This document shows positions 45,494 to 61,271 of a stretch of DNA of 64,000 nucleotides, one piece after another (position 1 is the stretch's first letter; each line of letters opens with the position of its first letter). This stretch comes from Rhizoclosmatium globosum (Eukaryota > Chytridiomycota > Chytridiomycetes > Chytridiales > Chytriomycetaceae). The notes beneath the pieces are model-generated. The model made no database searches, had not been told where the DNA came from, and saw only the letters and a program-made list of their open reading frames with translations. The stretch is from the NCBI GenBank assembly GCA_002104985.1, contig MCGO01000142.1, positions 34,385 to 98,384 of the forward strand. The letters are read 5' to 3'. The translations under genes and the position numbers were made by a program.

Positions 45494-46171
45494 ATGACAC
45501 CAACTTCATCCCTCTCGCCGCAAAGCCTCCGCCGCCATTCACTCCGCTTCACCGATTCACAGCTCCGACTTGCTGCACTCGAACATTTGCGGCGACATCA
45601 ACCAGCGCAAATTGAAGCCGCCGCCGCCAAACCATTCACAACTGGTCCAACTAACATCGCCGCAACAACAACAACAAAACACCGCAAATCAAAGAAAGAC
45701 GCCGCAAAAGAAGAAGCAGATACTCTCTTTTGGCGCACAATCGAAGAAGCCGAAACAGAACCACAAATCAATCATCCAGAAACAGCACAACAACCAGCAA
45801 ACAATTCAAATGAAGACACTGACACCGGGAACGACTCAGACTCTTCAATTGACTTGCTCGCTTCAAGTCAACCAACACATTCGAACGCTCGCAAACCTTC
45901 CTCTTTAGCCTCCTCTTTTGTTGCACGGCATCGAGTTTCGAAAGCACCGCGAAAAAAGTTGCCCATTCCATCCATTACCATTCGTCAACCAGGAATACCG
46001 GAAGTTAGTATTCCACAGTCACCTGAACTTCTCCTTGTTGTTCCTCCAACACCAGCCGCTCCGGCAGTATCAAAACAAATATTCACACATCATTCAGACC
46101 CTCCACAACCTCAAATTCCACTCCCGAAAAAGCGGTTCAATGCTGAAGCCTTCCTGGACAGTTTATTCTGA
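45494..46171 (+). CDS. Low-complexity acidic/proline-rich protein, unrecognised
   Basis: This is a single-exon ORF of 225 residues, starting 22 bp after the previous stop on the same strand. The N-terminus is Arg/Leu-rich (SLRRHSLRFTDSQLRLAALE, HLRRHQPAQIEAAAAK). Then come Lys/Glu-rich (HRKSKKDAAKEEADTLFWRT), acidic Ser/Asp, basic (RVSKAPRKKLP) and Pro-rich segments, ending PLPKKRFNAEAFLDSLF. The hydrophobic-acidic C-terminal motif after a basic patch resembles short peptide-binding tails, but no family is recognisable. The uninterrupted frame and AAG/GAA-rich codon use suggest it is real. Confidence 0.55.
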   Translation: MTPTSSLSPQSLRRHSLRFTDSQLRLAALEHLRRHQPAQIEAAAAKPFTTGPTNIAATTTTKHRKSKKDAAKEEADTLFWRTIEEAETEPQINHPETAQQPANNSNEDTDTGNDSDSSIDLLASSQPTHSNARKPSSLASSFVARHRVSKAPRKKLPIPSITIRQPGIPEVSIPQSPELLLVVPPTPAAPAVSKQIFTHHSDPPQPQIPLPKKRFNAEAFLDSLF

Positions 46172-46257
46172 GTCTACTTAACACACATTCAAATGCGCTG
46201 ACTGCACAACGTACCAAACTTCAGTAAATATTAAAAGCAGCGTTTAATTATTATAGT

Positions 46258-48778
46258 TCACTTCCTTCCAAAAAACTGTGTTATAGACGTTGTAGTAGAG
46301 GGTCTCCCAGTCCCCAACCGTTTTTTTGTACCAGTTGAAGAGGAAGAAGAAGAGGATCTGGCTAGGGGCCGAGGAGTAGCAACGGCAGGTTTTTTGAGCA
46401 CAGAGCTATACAAGTTCTTTTCATTTGAATTGACGCGAAACAGTCCGAGCCGATTTACTGCCGATTCTACTGCTTTGTTTACATGCCGCTGAGTTTGTGA
46501 CGAGTGTGCGGGAGGTGTGGAGTGATTCCATTCCATGTATTGAACTTTGGGGTTCTCTTCGTTCTGACTTGGTTGAGAAAGGCTTGGGCCTGCGTTTTCG
46601 TTCTGAGACTGATCATTTACAACTGATGCATTCGACGCGTCGAACTCTTTGTCGCACGTTGCTGATTGAAAGTTTTGAGACAAAACCCCAGCCACAACTT
46701 CCGTATCGCTATACTCCGCCATAGAGCCAAACAGTTGAATTCCATCTAAATTTTCGCTATTTTTTTCCTCTTCGTATTTGTTTGATTCCGCTGGTTTCGA
46801 GAAAGTCTGATGCGAGATAGTAGTCGCAAGTCGAATAGAACTTTGGTGGTAACTGAATCCGTCAGTTATAGATTGCGAACTGTACATAAACTTTGATAGT
46901 TGGCTATCAGTGAACTGAACTGACGGTTGTGAGCTCGCTCCAGAGAACCATTCCGGTGTTGCTGTGGGACAGACATTTTCAAGCAAGTCTGGAGGAGAAC
47001 TGCTTAATTTTGGTTGTGACAACTCTGGCGTACTTTGACTCGACGTAGGGAAGAAGTGGCTTTTCCTGGATGTTTCCACCACTTTGGTTGCACGTGCGAG
47101 ATTGGCGGATGAAACGAGAAGTTTCGAGGAGTTGGATAAATCTTGAGGGAGTTTGTGCTCCTGCAGAGACTTCTCTGGTGGACGATTTTTGACTGAATAC
47201 AGAACATTCAGAACCGTTATTCGAGAATACTTGACTTACTTTGTGTCGGTTTGGGTATATCACTTTCATCATCATACACAAACCCATCGTCTAAACTATA
47301 AGGTTTAAGTGTATACGGATTCAAGTGACCAGTAGCAACTCTTTCAGCCACAGATGACTCCATATTCCTGTTTCGACTGATTCAGCTACCGCAACAAGAA
47401 TCTGCTCACTCACTGTCCCAAGAAACGCGACATATCGTCTATGAGTTCCACGCCTCCTTCAGGAGTATTTAAATAAACAAGTGCTTTTTGCACAGGGTCA
47501 TAGACACGTTGATATAAAAAAGTCAGTTCAGCTTCCTGGAATTCAGCTTGATAGTTGTCACGAACAGGAGGCGCTTTCATACTGTGTCCGAATGTCTTCC
47601 ACATCTTCAACAGCTGGGAGTGTATATTCGTCAATACGCCAAATGAATGTACAAGCAAGATGCTTACTCGTTCCGCGTCAGACGTTCCATTCAATGCATC
47701 AAATGCTTTCTTGATCCCAACGCCTTTCAACGACGGCAAATAATCACACCCCGAAAGGATGCATGCTTGCCTAAACTTGGCGAAACTCCATCCCTTTTTC
47801 ATACACGGCACCTGAGGAAAGTCCTTGGCGCGTATTTCAATCAGATTTCCAGATGCTTCGAGTTTCAAAAGAAGTCGCTGGCATCCAAACACGAGGAGAT
47901 CGGAGTCTTCAGTCAGAACGGCATCCTGGTTCCTTGTTAGATTGATTTCTGGTGACTGGTGCGATACCTACGACTTTCTTGATCTTTTCCAAGTATACCA
48001 ATTGAGCGTCTGCTTCGTATGGCGCAACAATGAATTCTATGCCTTGTTTTCGTAGTACCTAATTTTAAATGTGAGTTCTTTGGAAGTATTCATGAACAGT
48101 GCAACCTTCATTAGTTCCCAAGCCATATTCGGTGTGATATCGACACATTGCTGAAACATCTCCATAGCTTTTGCGTTGTTTCCCTTTGCGAGTTCTTCAT
48201 GTGCTCGTTTCCTTGCTTCTTTTCGCCGTCTGGGACAAGTGATTAAAGAAGGGAACTTAAAGGCTTGTTCAACAAACTTTCGTCTTTCTGATTCTGTATG
48301 GTGTTTCATAGGTAGGCAACCTGTATGTCACTGAGATGTTAACCCAACTTTCGGACTCCCAACAATGAGCCAATATGTCACCTCCATCAAAAACCAACAA
48401 CGGAGTAATCCCATGTTCTTTCAAAAGCGCGATCCGTTTCATACAAAAGCTGATGTATCTGATATTTGTGATTGGTTGAGTGAGTGAGAGTTCTGATTGT
48501 GTGTGCTGTGCCCAACTGAGACTCATCAAGAGAGAGAGAGAGAGAGAAGAGACTCACGCCGTCGTGGGTTTGTTGAGACCCAAGTCCATTGCGCATCCAA
48601 ATGCGGCGCGGTGAAGCCACACGTACGTGTCCACGGCGACGGTGAGGCCTTTGGGCGAGTGAGTGAGTTGTTGGCGTCAAGACCGAGTTGGTGCGCGCAA
48701 TGAAATACCTTTGAAGTCCCGCAAATGCACTTGTCGCTGGATGGGTGCGAGGAGCGGAAGGAGCCCGGAGATTCCCAT
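46258..48778 (-). CDS. EXO1: Exonuclease 1 (Rad2/XPG family)
   Basis: This is a 5'-3' exonuclease and flap nuclease acting in mismatch repair and DNA-end resection. The N-region reads MGISGLLPLLAPIQRQVHLR, DFKGLTVAVDTYVWLHRAAF and YISFCMKRIALLKEHGITPL LVFDGG. The I-region reads GIEFIVAPYEADAQLVYLEK and DAVLTEDSDLLVFGCQRLLL, with SGCDYLPSLKGVGIKKAFDA (helix-hairpin-helix). All acidic metal ligands are visible. The C-terminal half is Ser-rich and disordered, ending RPSTTTSITQFFGRK. This has the spacing of a PCNA-binding PIP box (I-x-x-F-F) with Thr in place of the leading Gln. About nine short introns are present; one contains an (AG)n run. The divergent neighbour starts 51 bp away. Confidence 0.94.
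48529..48552 (+). repeat. (AG)n microsatellite in an EXO1 intron
   Basis: A dinucleotide run gagagagagagagagagaag lies within the second EXO1 intron. It is probably length-variable between strains. No coding effect is expected. Confidence 0.85.
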
Positions 48779-48829
48779 TCACAGAAGATTTCAACTTTCT
48801 CTACTTTTGATTCAGGAAACAATAATACA

Positions 48830-49590
48830 ATGAGTGAATTTCGAGCCGTCTCCTTCATCGCAAAGACTGGTTTTGCCTGGCAGGTACGTTCATTGAACAG
48901 AATATTTTATCTTACCTTTCGCGTCTTCAGGTGTGGAAGGTAAGCTGGATTCTTCCTGATTATTGCCTCCTAAGAGAATCTGACACAAGGAAACTCTGCC
49001 TGACCTTCACTGGTTCCTGGAAAAGAACTTCCAAGCCTTCAAAGTAAACATCAAGTTGACAGGAGAAGAAAAGAACTTTGTCATTGAGCTCGAATGTCCA
49101 AATGATTCGGTTCCGCGATTAGAAAAGAGGTGCGGGTTGATTGTTACCATTGTTCTGCACTCAGCCTCCAGATACTGATACCTCACAGCTTTAAAGATGG
49201 AACATTGGGTACGGAAATCGATAAGATTCATGGTATGGATCCGGCGTTTAGTTGTGGAAAGAAGGATGCCAAGCTTTCGCGATTCTGCACAACGATGGCT
49301 GAAGCGCGTCCTCAAAACGCTGCAGACCATACTATTGAAGCTCTTGAGCAACAAATAGTTCAGCTTGAGCTCCTGGAGCGTGCTAGATCTATTGACTTAA
49401 AAAGTAAGACCGTTGAATGCGACTGGATTTCTCACATTAGTGTGTAGTGGTGATGGAGAACTTGCTAAGCTTTCAGACCGAATTCCAAAAGAAGTTTGAG
49501 GCACTGGACAAGAAAGTTGGAGAAATGTCTAACCGCCTAGATCAGAAAGCGGAACGATTGAGTGCAACCTTACAGAGATTCAAGAAGTGA
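48830..49590 (+). CDS. Small protein with folded head and C-terminal coiled coil, unrecognised
   Basis: Spliced exons give MSEFRAVSFIAKTGFAWQ, VWK, ETLPDLHWFLEKNFQAFKVN, IKLTGEEKNFVIELECPNDS, VPRLEKSFKDGTLGTEIDKI, CGKKDAKLSRFCTTMAEARP and TIEALEQQIVQLELLERARS. The last part, MVMENLLSFQTEFQKKFEAL, DKKVGEMSNRLDQKAERLSA, is a convincing coiled coil, ending TLQRFKK. The length is about 155 residues. Intron phases agree at each junction. VWK comes from a possible 9-nt micro-exon (about 48932-48940) between a GTACGT and a GTAAGC donor. I do not recognise the family. It shares a 51-bp divergent promoter with EXO1. Confidence 0.6.
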
Positions 49591-49631
49591 TATATTTAAT
49601 AATAAATGACCTGGACCAATACCATACGCAT

Positions 49632-50681
49632 TCACAACAAATGTCCCAAAGAATCAATGACAAAATCCGCCTTGATTTCCTGTTCATCCAAGCCAGCAGC
49701 TGGCGTTACACCCGTCAGAACCAAAAGAGTCTTCATTCCACCGTTCTGGCCAAAGAGAATATCGGTATCGAGTCTATCGCCCACCATACAAGTTCTGCTA
49801 CGATCCAAATGGTACTTGTCGACAATAGCATCAAGCATTCGTTGTTCAGGCTTCCCCATAACCAATGGTTTTCTGCCCAATGGGGTGCTCAACGCCGCAA
49901 GCAACGCACCAGTTCCAGGATACACCGCGTTCTTCGTTGGGAAAGTCAAATCGGTATTAGTCGCCAAGAAGTGAGTCTTTGGGTTCTGCAGATACGTGAA
50001 CGCCTTCGCCAACTTCTTGTAGTTAAGGTCCAAGTCGAATCCAAAAAGTACAGCTCCAACATCGGGGTCCTTCTTAATTGTAGACATTTCGCTCATATCA
50101 GTCAGGTTTTCGTTATCATCGCTGGATCCACAGTGCTTAATTCCTTCAGCGTCAAGCTCTTCCTGAATTCCAGACATGCCAACAATGTAAACTTTTTTGT
50201 TATCGGGCAGCTCAAGGTTATGTTTGATGTAGTATGCAGCAGCGTATGCAGATCCAAAGACTTCATTCTAGGCAGCAATTAGTAAGTGCTTCCAAAACAA
50301 AAGACATGAGCCATAGCCTGTAATACTTACAACGTATGCTTCAATATTAAGTTGAGTGAACTTCTTCAAGTATTGGCGTCTGGACTTTGTTGAGTTGTTG
50401 GAGACGAACAAGATACGTTTCCCTGCGTTCCGTTAATATTAGCGATCTACTCGCAACAACTGCCACGATTAATTCATACCATTTCCCTTAAACGTTCGAG
50501 GACATGGGCGACATTGGGGATAAGGTTGTCACCATGCCAAATGACACCTGCATCAATCCAAGATTAGTGCCTCAACTCTAAGAAGCGATCGCAACAAACC
50601 ATCGCAATCAAAGAGGAAGGTATCAACGGAATCCAGCAATACCCGGATCTCTTCCGGTTTTCCAGTAAGAAGGTGATTCAT
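49632..50681 (-). CDS. PHO13: HAD-family phosphoglycolate/4-nitrophenyl phosphatase
   Basis: This cytosolic HAD phosphatase dephosphorylates 2-phosphoglycolate and similar by-products of glycolysis. HAD motif I is TFLFDCDGVIWHGD (nucleophile Asp and acid/base Asp). Motif II lies at ILFVSNNSTKSRRQYLKKF. The cap follows (VYIVGMSGIQEELDAEGIKH, VGAVLFGFDLDLNYKKLAKA, THFLATNTDLTFP). Motif III and IV are GKPEQRMLD and CMVGDRLDTDILFGQNGGMK, then TLLVLTGVT, ending DFVIDSLGHLL. About four short introns are present. Length and motifs match the PGP/Pho13 branch of C2-cap HADs. The start at 50681 is 74 bp from HIS5. Confidence 0.93.
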
Positions 50682-50755
50682 ACGATTTGATTTGAGATCC
50701 AGTCGAAAATCCTGTACCTTTCCCAAACAAACCCTTATCTCTTTTAGATACAAAG

Positions 50756-51975
50756 ATGCCCTTCACACTCTCCCGCGCCGTCCGTCCGAATATTCTGTCT
50801 CTGCTTCCGTACCGCTGCGCCCGCGACGACTACGACTCCGGCATTCTCCTCGACGCAAACGAGAACTCGTACGGCCCGGCGACAGAGGCAAACCCGGCGC
50901 TCCAGCTCGAACGCTACCCGGATCCGCACCAGACTGAACTCAAGAAGCTTTTGGCCGGTTCCGCGGTGTTCCGTCGCCTGACTACTTCTTTGTGGGTGTT
51001 GGCAGTGACGAGTCTATTGATCTTGCTATTCGAGTCTTCTGTCAGCCGAGGAAGGACAAGATCCTGATTTGTCCACCTACTTATGGAATGTATTCTGTTT
51101 GTGCCAATATCAATGATGTTGGAATCGTGAAGGTTCCTTTGGATGTACGGATGGCAAGTTCTCCATCATCCCATCGGAAATCAAGAAGGCTTTGGCTGCT
51201 GACAAGAGCATCAAGATTGTGTTCCTCTGTTCTCCTGGAAACCCAACCGGTACCCTCATTGCGGAGAAAGATATCAAGGAATTCTTGAATTCCAGGAATA
51301 TGATGGAGTAGTCCTTGTCGATGAAGCTTGTGAGAAACTATGTTATTCTCAAAGTCAGCCACTAAACTATGTTTATAGACATTGACTTCTGCAAGGAGCC
51401 ATCATCTGTCGCATCATGGACAACCAAATACCCAAATTTGATTGTCATTCAAACACTCTCAAAGTCTTTCGGTTTGGCCGGAATCAGGTTCGTATTCTGC
51501 TTCGTAGACGTGGACAGGAATCTAAAGGAAATAACAGAGTTGGAATCGCAATCACGAATCCAGATATCGCTCGTGTCTTCAACAACACAAAGGCACCATA
51601 CAACGTTTCAACTCTTGCGAGCAAGGTTGCCATCGAAGCATTGCAACCCGCTGGAATCGCCAAGATGAATTCAAATGTTCAGCAGATTTGGAAGCAGAGG
51701 GATGACTTGATCGCCGCTTTGAACAAGTTCCCACGAGTTCGTGGCATTTTGGGTGCCAATGATGCCAATTTGTTGTCGTGCAACTCGTGAACGAGAAGGG
51801 TGAGCCAGATAATGAGTTTGCGTTGTCAGTATACAAGCGACTTGCGGAAACCGAGAAGATTGTGGTTCGTTTCAGAGGAATGGAATTGGGATGTACAGGA
51901 TGTTTGAGAATCAGTATCGGAACTGAAGCTGAGCACAAAGTATTGCTCGAGAAGTTGGCGGAGCTCTTGCAATAA
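50756..51975 (+). CDS. HIS5: Histidinol-phosphate aminotransferase (four homopolymer frame breaks)
   Basis: This is the PLP enzyme of histidine biosynthesis. The N-terminus MPFTLSRAVRPNILSLLPYR, CARDDYDSGILLDANENSYG closely follows yeast His5. Then come YFFVGVGSDESIDLAIRVFC, ICPPTYGMYSVCANINDVGI, KIVFLCSPGNPTGTLIAEKD, VVLVDEAYIDFCKEPS, VIQTLSKSFGLAGIR (PLP Lys) and VVRFRGMELGCTGCLRISIG. The frame shifts at about 50957, 51149, 51295 and 51769. At each site the conserved frame returns if a run is one base longer (ggg, ggg, ggg, tttt). A true pseudogene would also show substitutions, but the protein is otherwise fully conserved, so I treat the gene as functional with sequence errors. Two short introns are present. 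Confidence 0.93.
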
Positions 51976-52026
51976 TTGCCTGAACTTCAAAATAAAACAC
52001 CCTTTATTTTATGCAACATTCCTATC

Positions 52027-54900
<2,874 letters not shown>

Positions 54901-54945
54901 TCCTTTCTGCACACTTTATTTATTATTTCCTCTTTCCCTTCTCAA

Positions 54946-57900
54946 CTACAAGGCCACACTGCTCCCTTTCCCAATAGGTTCGCGTATCTGCTTCACAATA
55001 TTCTCAACAGCTTTGGCCTTCACTTTCATCGCCCCTGTCAAACCAACCATAAATGTTGCCTCAGGTTTAATTCTGAAACGATGTTGAGTCTCCTGATAGA
55101 TCTTTTAACACTACACTTACTTTTCCAACAATATGGCAAGGTTAGTCGCGTTCACACGGTCAAACTTTTTTCGCCGGATTTCTGGAACTAACCAATCTTC
55201 ATAGTGTTCGGACAACAGGAATGAAACCGTCTATATTTCTAATTTAGACTTCATAGATGCGGAGAATCAATAGATCATACCTGCTTTAACTCAAGAAACT
55301 GGTCAGTGATTCGAGAGAGTTCATCCAGACAATTGATAAAGTTTTCCAAGAACATTATGTCCTTACTGAAAGATTCCACAAACTGGGGGCTTATTTTCTT
55401 TCCAGATTTGGAAACGAGCAAATGCGTCAAAGAGTTTGCCAAATGGTCAAGTACAACACGGTACACCTTTTTTCTTCCGTCAGGCGAGAGAAGCGAAAGC
55501 TCTGAGCTCATCAGTGAGTTCAAGAAGCTCGCAATATCCTGTAAATAAGGGCTCGGCTTCGACTGGATGGTGGTCGCCATCCTGTACAAAAGTTAAAATA
55601 TGTGAAGCGATATAACCGACGTACCATTCGTAATGAACGGCTGTATCCAATATTTTGTCAATTTTTGAAGTAACCAAGCTGGAGATACGTTTTTCACAGA
55701 CTCCACGAAAGTCGGCAAAGAACTTGGATGCATGAAGCGACACATGGCCTTTGTTACTACCCCTTCAAAGAGATGTTAGAGCCCAAAAATTACAGCGAGC
55801 CATCACATACTTCTTCTCTGTAAACATATGTTCCAATTCAGCGACAATGACACGAAAGTATTCTCCGTTGGTCATGATTTGAATACACTCTCCGAGGCCA
55901 TGCTCATTCATTTTACGCGTAAGGGATGCTCCGACGGTGTTGATGAGAATTCCTTCCAGAGACTGTGTATTTCATTTTAGTTACAAGATGTGGGATTGAT
56001 ATTACGTACCTTTTTCAACAAGTCATCCATCTCGTTGTGATGTTGATCAAAACCGTTGGAGAAACGATAGAATCCGTTCACATAAGCTTTTATCAAGTAG
56101 CAACAGTCTGGTACAGTTTTTGAAAACGGAAGGGCGCGTGGGAATCTGGTACAGGTGTGAGGGAAAATCTTGACGTAAGTTTTATGAACTCTCACGTTGA
56201 GGTGGCCATTTTGTCTTCAAAGTGAATGGCATTCATAATAACCCGATACTCGTCAACGTTTTCAACGATAACGGGGGTGCAATCGTCATCCTCGACAGTC
56301 TGGAAAGGACATGTTCAATAAATGCAATCAACTATACCTCGTGAACTACCTCAATGATTTGTTCGCAACAAGCCATCTTCGTGAGTTCTACATGTCTATC
56401 AAACAGTGATAAAATCAGCATAAGAAGCTTTTCAACAGCGTATCCGTAACCCTGAAGAGTATGAACGTATGCAGAAAGCACTTGCTTGATGGAAAAGAAC
56501 GATTCAGGATTCTATTAAAATATATTAGAGCAATTAAAACCAGATGAGTATCATTACCTGGCAGCCCTGCAACCCTTCAATTACAATCTTGTTCAGCTTT
56601 TCGGAAGAAATCTCCCACAAATGCTCAACCGTTGTTCTAGATCTGAAGTTTTGAGTCGAGCTCATAATCACCGCTTCGACGATAAAGAAGCCAACGGCGT
56701 CTTGGAGATAGATGTCGAATCCTTTCAAGTCATCACAATTGAGGGCAAAGTTGGACTCAAATAGAAGATCAGCTTGAGTCTGAACGATTTGTTAGTATTA
56801 TTAAATGAACAATCTCGTCCTCACCCCGCGATGCCCTTCAAACTGATCAATAAACTTGTTTCTCTTCCCGAGAACGTCATGGATATGAATACATTTATAT
56901 AATGGCTTGAAGTCAATGTGCTCGTTTGCAACATCGAACACTGAAAAGTCGTGTCAGCGATATTATTTTACGACTGTAATTATCTCACCATCCATGTCTT
57001 CACTTGCGATGAAATCTAAAGAAATACTGTGACCATGGGCGATAATGTTTTCGAGTCTCTTAATTTCGCGTTTCTCACTAATGTCCAATGCAGCTTTCCC
57101 GACAGCTCGAGTTTTCTCGTTTACACTAATCATCCGTTAATTAAGTGGCTAAATAGTCTCGATATGGCGTGTTTCTTACGATCCAAGCCACTGACGAATT
57201 TCTTTTAACACAGCTTCGCGAACGTTCTCACGCTGGGTAGGAATGAACAGCTCTAAAATAAAATAAAAACATTATTAAGATTTCTCCTAGATTCGTAAAC
57301 GCTCACCCATCTCCTTCGCAATAGAATACTCGCTGATTCTGGGAAGGTGTGTAATTTGCAAGTCGTCCAACATCTAAGCGTCATCCATTAAGATACGTTA
57401 TAAATGCAGAGTAGTTATCATACGCGTAAAGCAGAATAATGTTTCCCCTTTTCAATTTGAGAGTTGATTTTGTTTGCAACATCGAGGACGACAAGACAGG
57501 TTTGGACGCACTCCATAGCGAGTTCAATGTTGAGAAGTATTCTTCGATATTCAATGACTTCTTTTTTCTGTTGTTTGCCTGACGCGTGAGGAGGCCATTT
57601 ATATATATTCGATGCAGTCCAACCTTTTCAAGAATCTTCGTTCCTGCATCTTGCATCTCAGAATTCAGGTTAACAATCTTTGTTTTCAAATGTGCGGTCC
57701 CGAGGCGAACTTTCAAGAGCTGCTCTACAGATTGAACAAATTCCTACGGTATGTTTGTTGGTGGCCCATCAAAGAAATACACTTCCCACAAACCTGATAA
57801 TGGAAGTTACACATCTTTTCAATCTCATCTTCTTTCTTTGCGATAAACTGCGCCAGGTGGTCACTAAAAGCCTGCTCCTTCCCGGTTTGAAGAATCGTTT

Positions 57901-58044
57901 TGACAGTGTACGAGACTTTGTCGAATTCATCTCCCACAGACTCTGAACTGACTGCATCCGATATAGCCAGCTAAATAAAGGTAAGGAACACTAATCTAAG
58001 GTTGGAGTAGTGCTTGCCTCGCGAACCATCTGCCAGAGATCCAT
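54946..58044 (-). CDS. SEC15: Exocyst subunit SEC15 (EXOC6)
   Basis: This exocyst subunit links Rab8/Sec4 on secretory vesicles to plasma-membrane tethering. The N-terminal part reads MDLWQMVRE, VGDEFDKVSYTVKTILQTGK, YQEFVQSVEQLLKVRLGTAH, EYRRILLNIELAMECVQTCL, KGKHYSALRMLDDLQITHLP and FIPTQRENVREAVLKEIRQW, the diagnostic Sec15 N-terminus. The C-terminal Rab-binding helical domain follows (GYGYAVEKLLMLILSLFDRH, VENVDEYRVIMNAIHFEDKM, FPRALPFSKTVPDCCYLIKA, PSPYLQDIASFLNSLMSSEL). It ends KQIREPIGKGSSVAL. More than fifteen short introns make it the most fragmented gene here. Confidence 0.93.
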
Positions 58045-58414
58045 TTTGGCGGGATGTCAATTAAAAATGAAATAAACTCGAGAATCTCTTCATTAGAGTA
58101 CCAAATAAAGCGATATACCCAAGAAGAATCACAACAGACCAGAGATGTAATCGTTTGCAAACATTCCGTACGTAGAGTTTCTCAACTTCACAGTCGCAAA
58201 CTAGGATACATTAGGTTGCCTCTGAGAAGAGTAATATCAATCACCTCGAAATCTCCAACAGAACGATTGAAAAATATGGATACTCAATAATTTGTGCCTG
58301 AATATGAACACATTTTGAACAAAGATGAAGGCGGCTTTAGGAACAGAGCAAGCTTTTCTCGAGCCATTACCTAAAACAAGCCAAATTGCAACTGGAAAAA
58401 ACAGAATAATATCA
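58045..58414. other. Gap between SEC15 and histone cassette copy 2
   Basis: These are 370 bp of AT-rich sequence upstream of SEC15 and downstream of H2B copy 2. A 78-codon plus-strand frame from 58054 exists but has no recognisable content, and no similar frame exists at copy 1. I see no RNA gene or repeat. Confidence 0.4.
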
Positions 58415-58492
58415 ACGCGCTTTATTTCAAATCCACACCACAAAATATACAAAAGAGTCCACAACTCCATAAATATAGATTATCCAGTCTAT

Positions 58493-58891
58493 TTATTTTG
58501 AAGATTGGTACTTGGTGACAGCCTTGGTACCCTCAGAGACGGCGTGCTTGGCAAGCTCTCCTGGGAGAATCAAACGGACCGAGGTTTGGATCTCACGGGA
58601 CGAGATCGTGGATCTCTTGTTGTATGCAGCCAACTTGGAGGCCTCCGACGCGATACGCTCGAAGATGTCGTTAACAAACGAGTTCATGATGGACATGGCC
58701 TTGTTCGAGATACCGGTCTCTGGGTGCACCTGCTTGAGCACCTTGTAGATGTAGGAGGAGTAAGACTCCTTTCTGGACACCTTCTTCTTCTTTCCGGCGC
58801 CGTCCTTTGTCTTCTTGGCGGCTGTCTTGGCTGGCGCTTTACCGGCTGGCTTCTTCTCGGCTGGGGCCTTTCCTCCTTCCTTTGGTGGCAT
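58493..58891 (-). CDS. H2B: Histone H2B (copy 2)
   Basis: The protein is identical to copy 1 (132 residues, [20 protein letters not shown] through AVTKYQSSK), with only silent changes visible in the DNA. It is intronless and divergent from H2A. The identical protein with scattered silent differences indicates purifying selection rather than a dead copy. Confidence 0.97.
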   Translation of the reverse strand: MPPKEGGKAPAEKKPAGKAPAKTAAKKTKDGAGKKKKVSRKESYSSYIYKVLKQVHPETGISNKAMSIMNSFVNDIFERIASEASKLAAYNKRSTISSREIQTSVRLILPGELAKHAVSEGTKAVTKYQSSK

Positions 58892-61246
<2,355 letters not shown>

Positions 61247-61271
61247 TTTCTTTCTTGAAAACCTGTCTGCC

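Noticed and set aside
48529..48552. Repeat array or CRISPR-like structure
   Set aside because: It is a simple (AG)n run in an intron; no spaced repeats exist in the window.
50756..51975. HIS5 as a pseudogene
   Set aside because: All four breaks are in homopolymers and the rest of the protein is intact and well conserved, unlike decay.
58054..58290. 78-codon plus-strand ORF upstream of SEC15
   Set aside because: No recognisable content, no counterpart elsewhere, and it sits in the probable SEC15 5' region.
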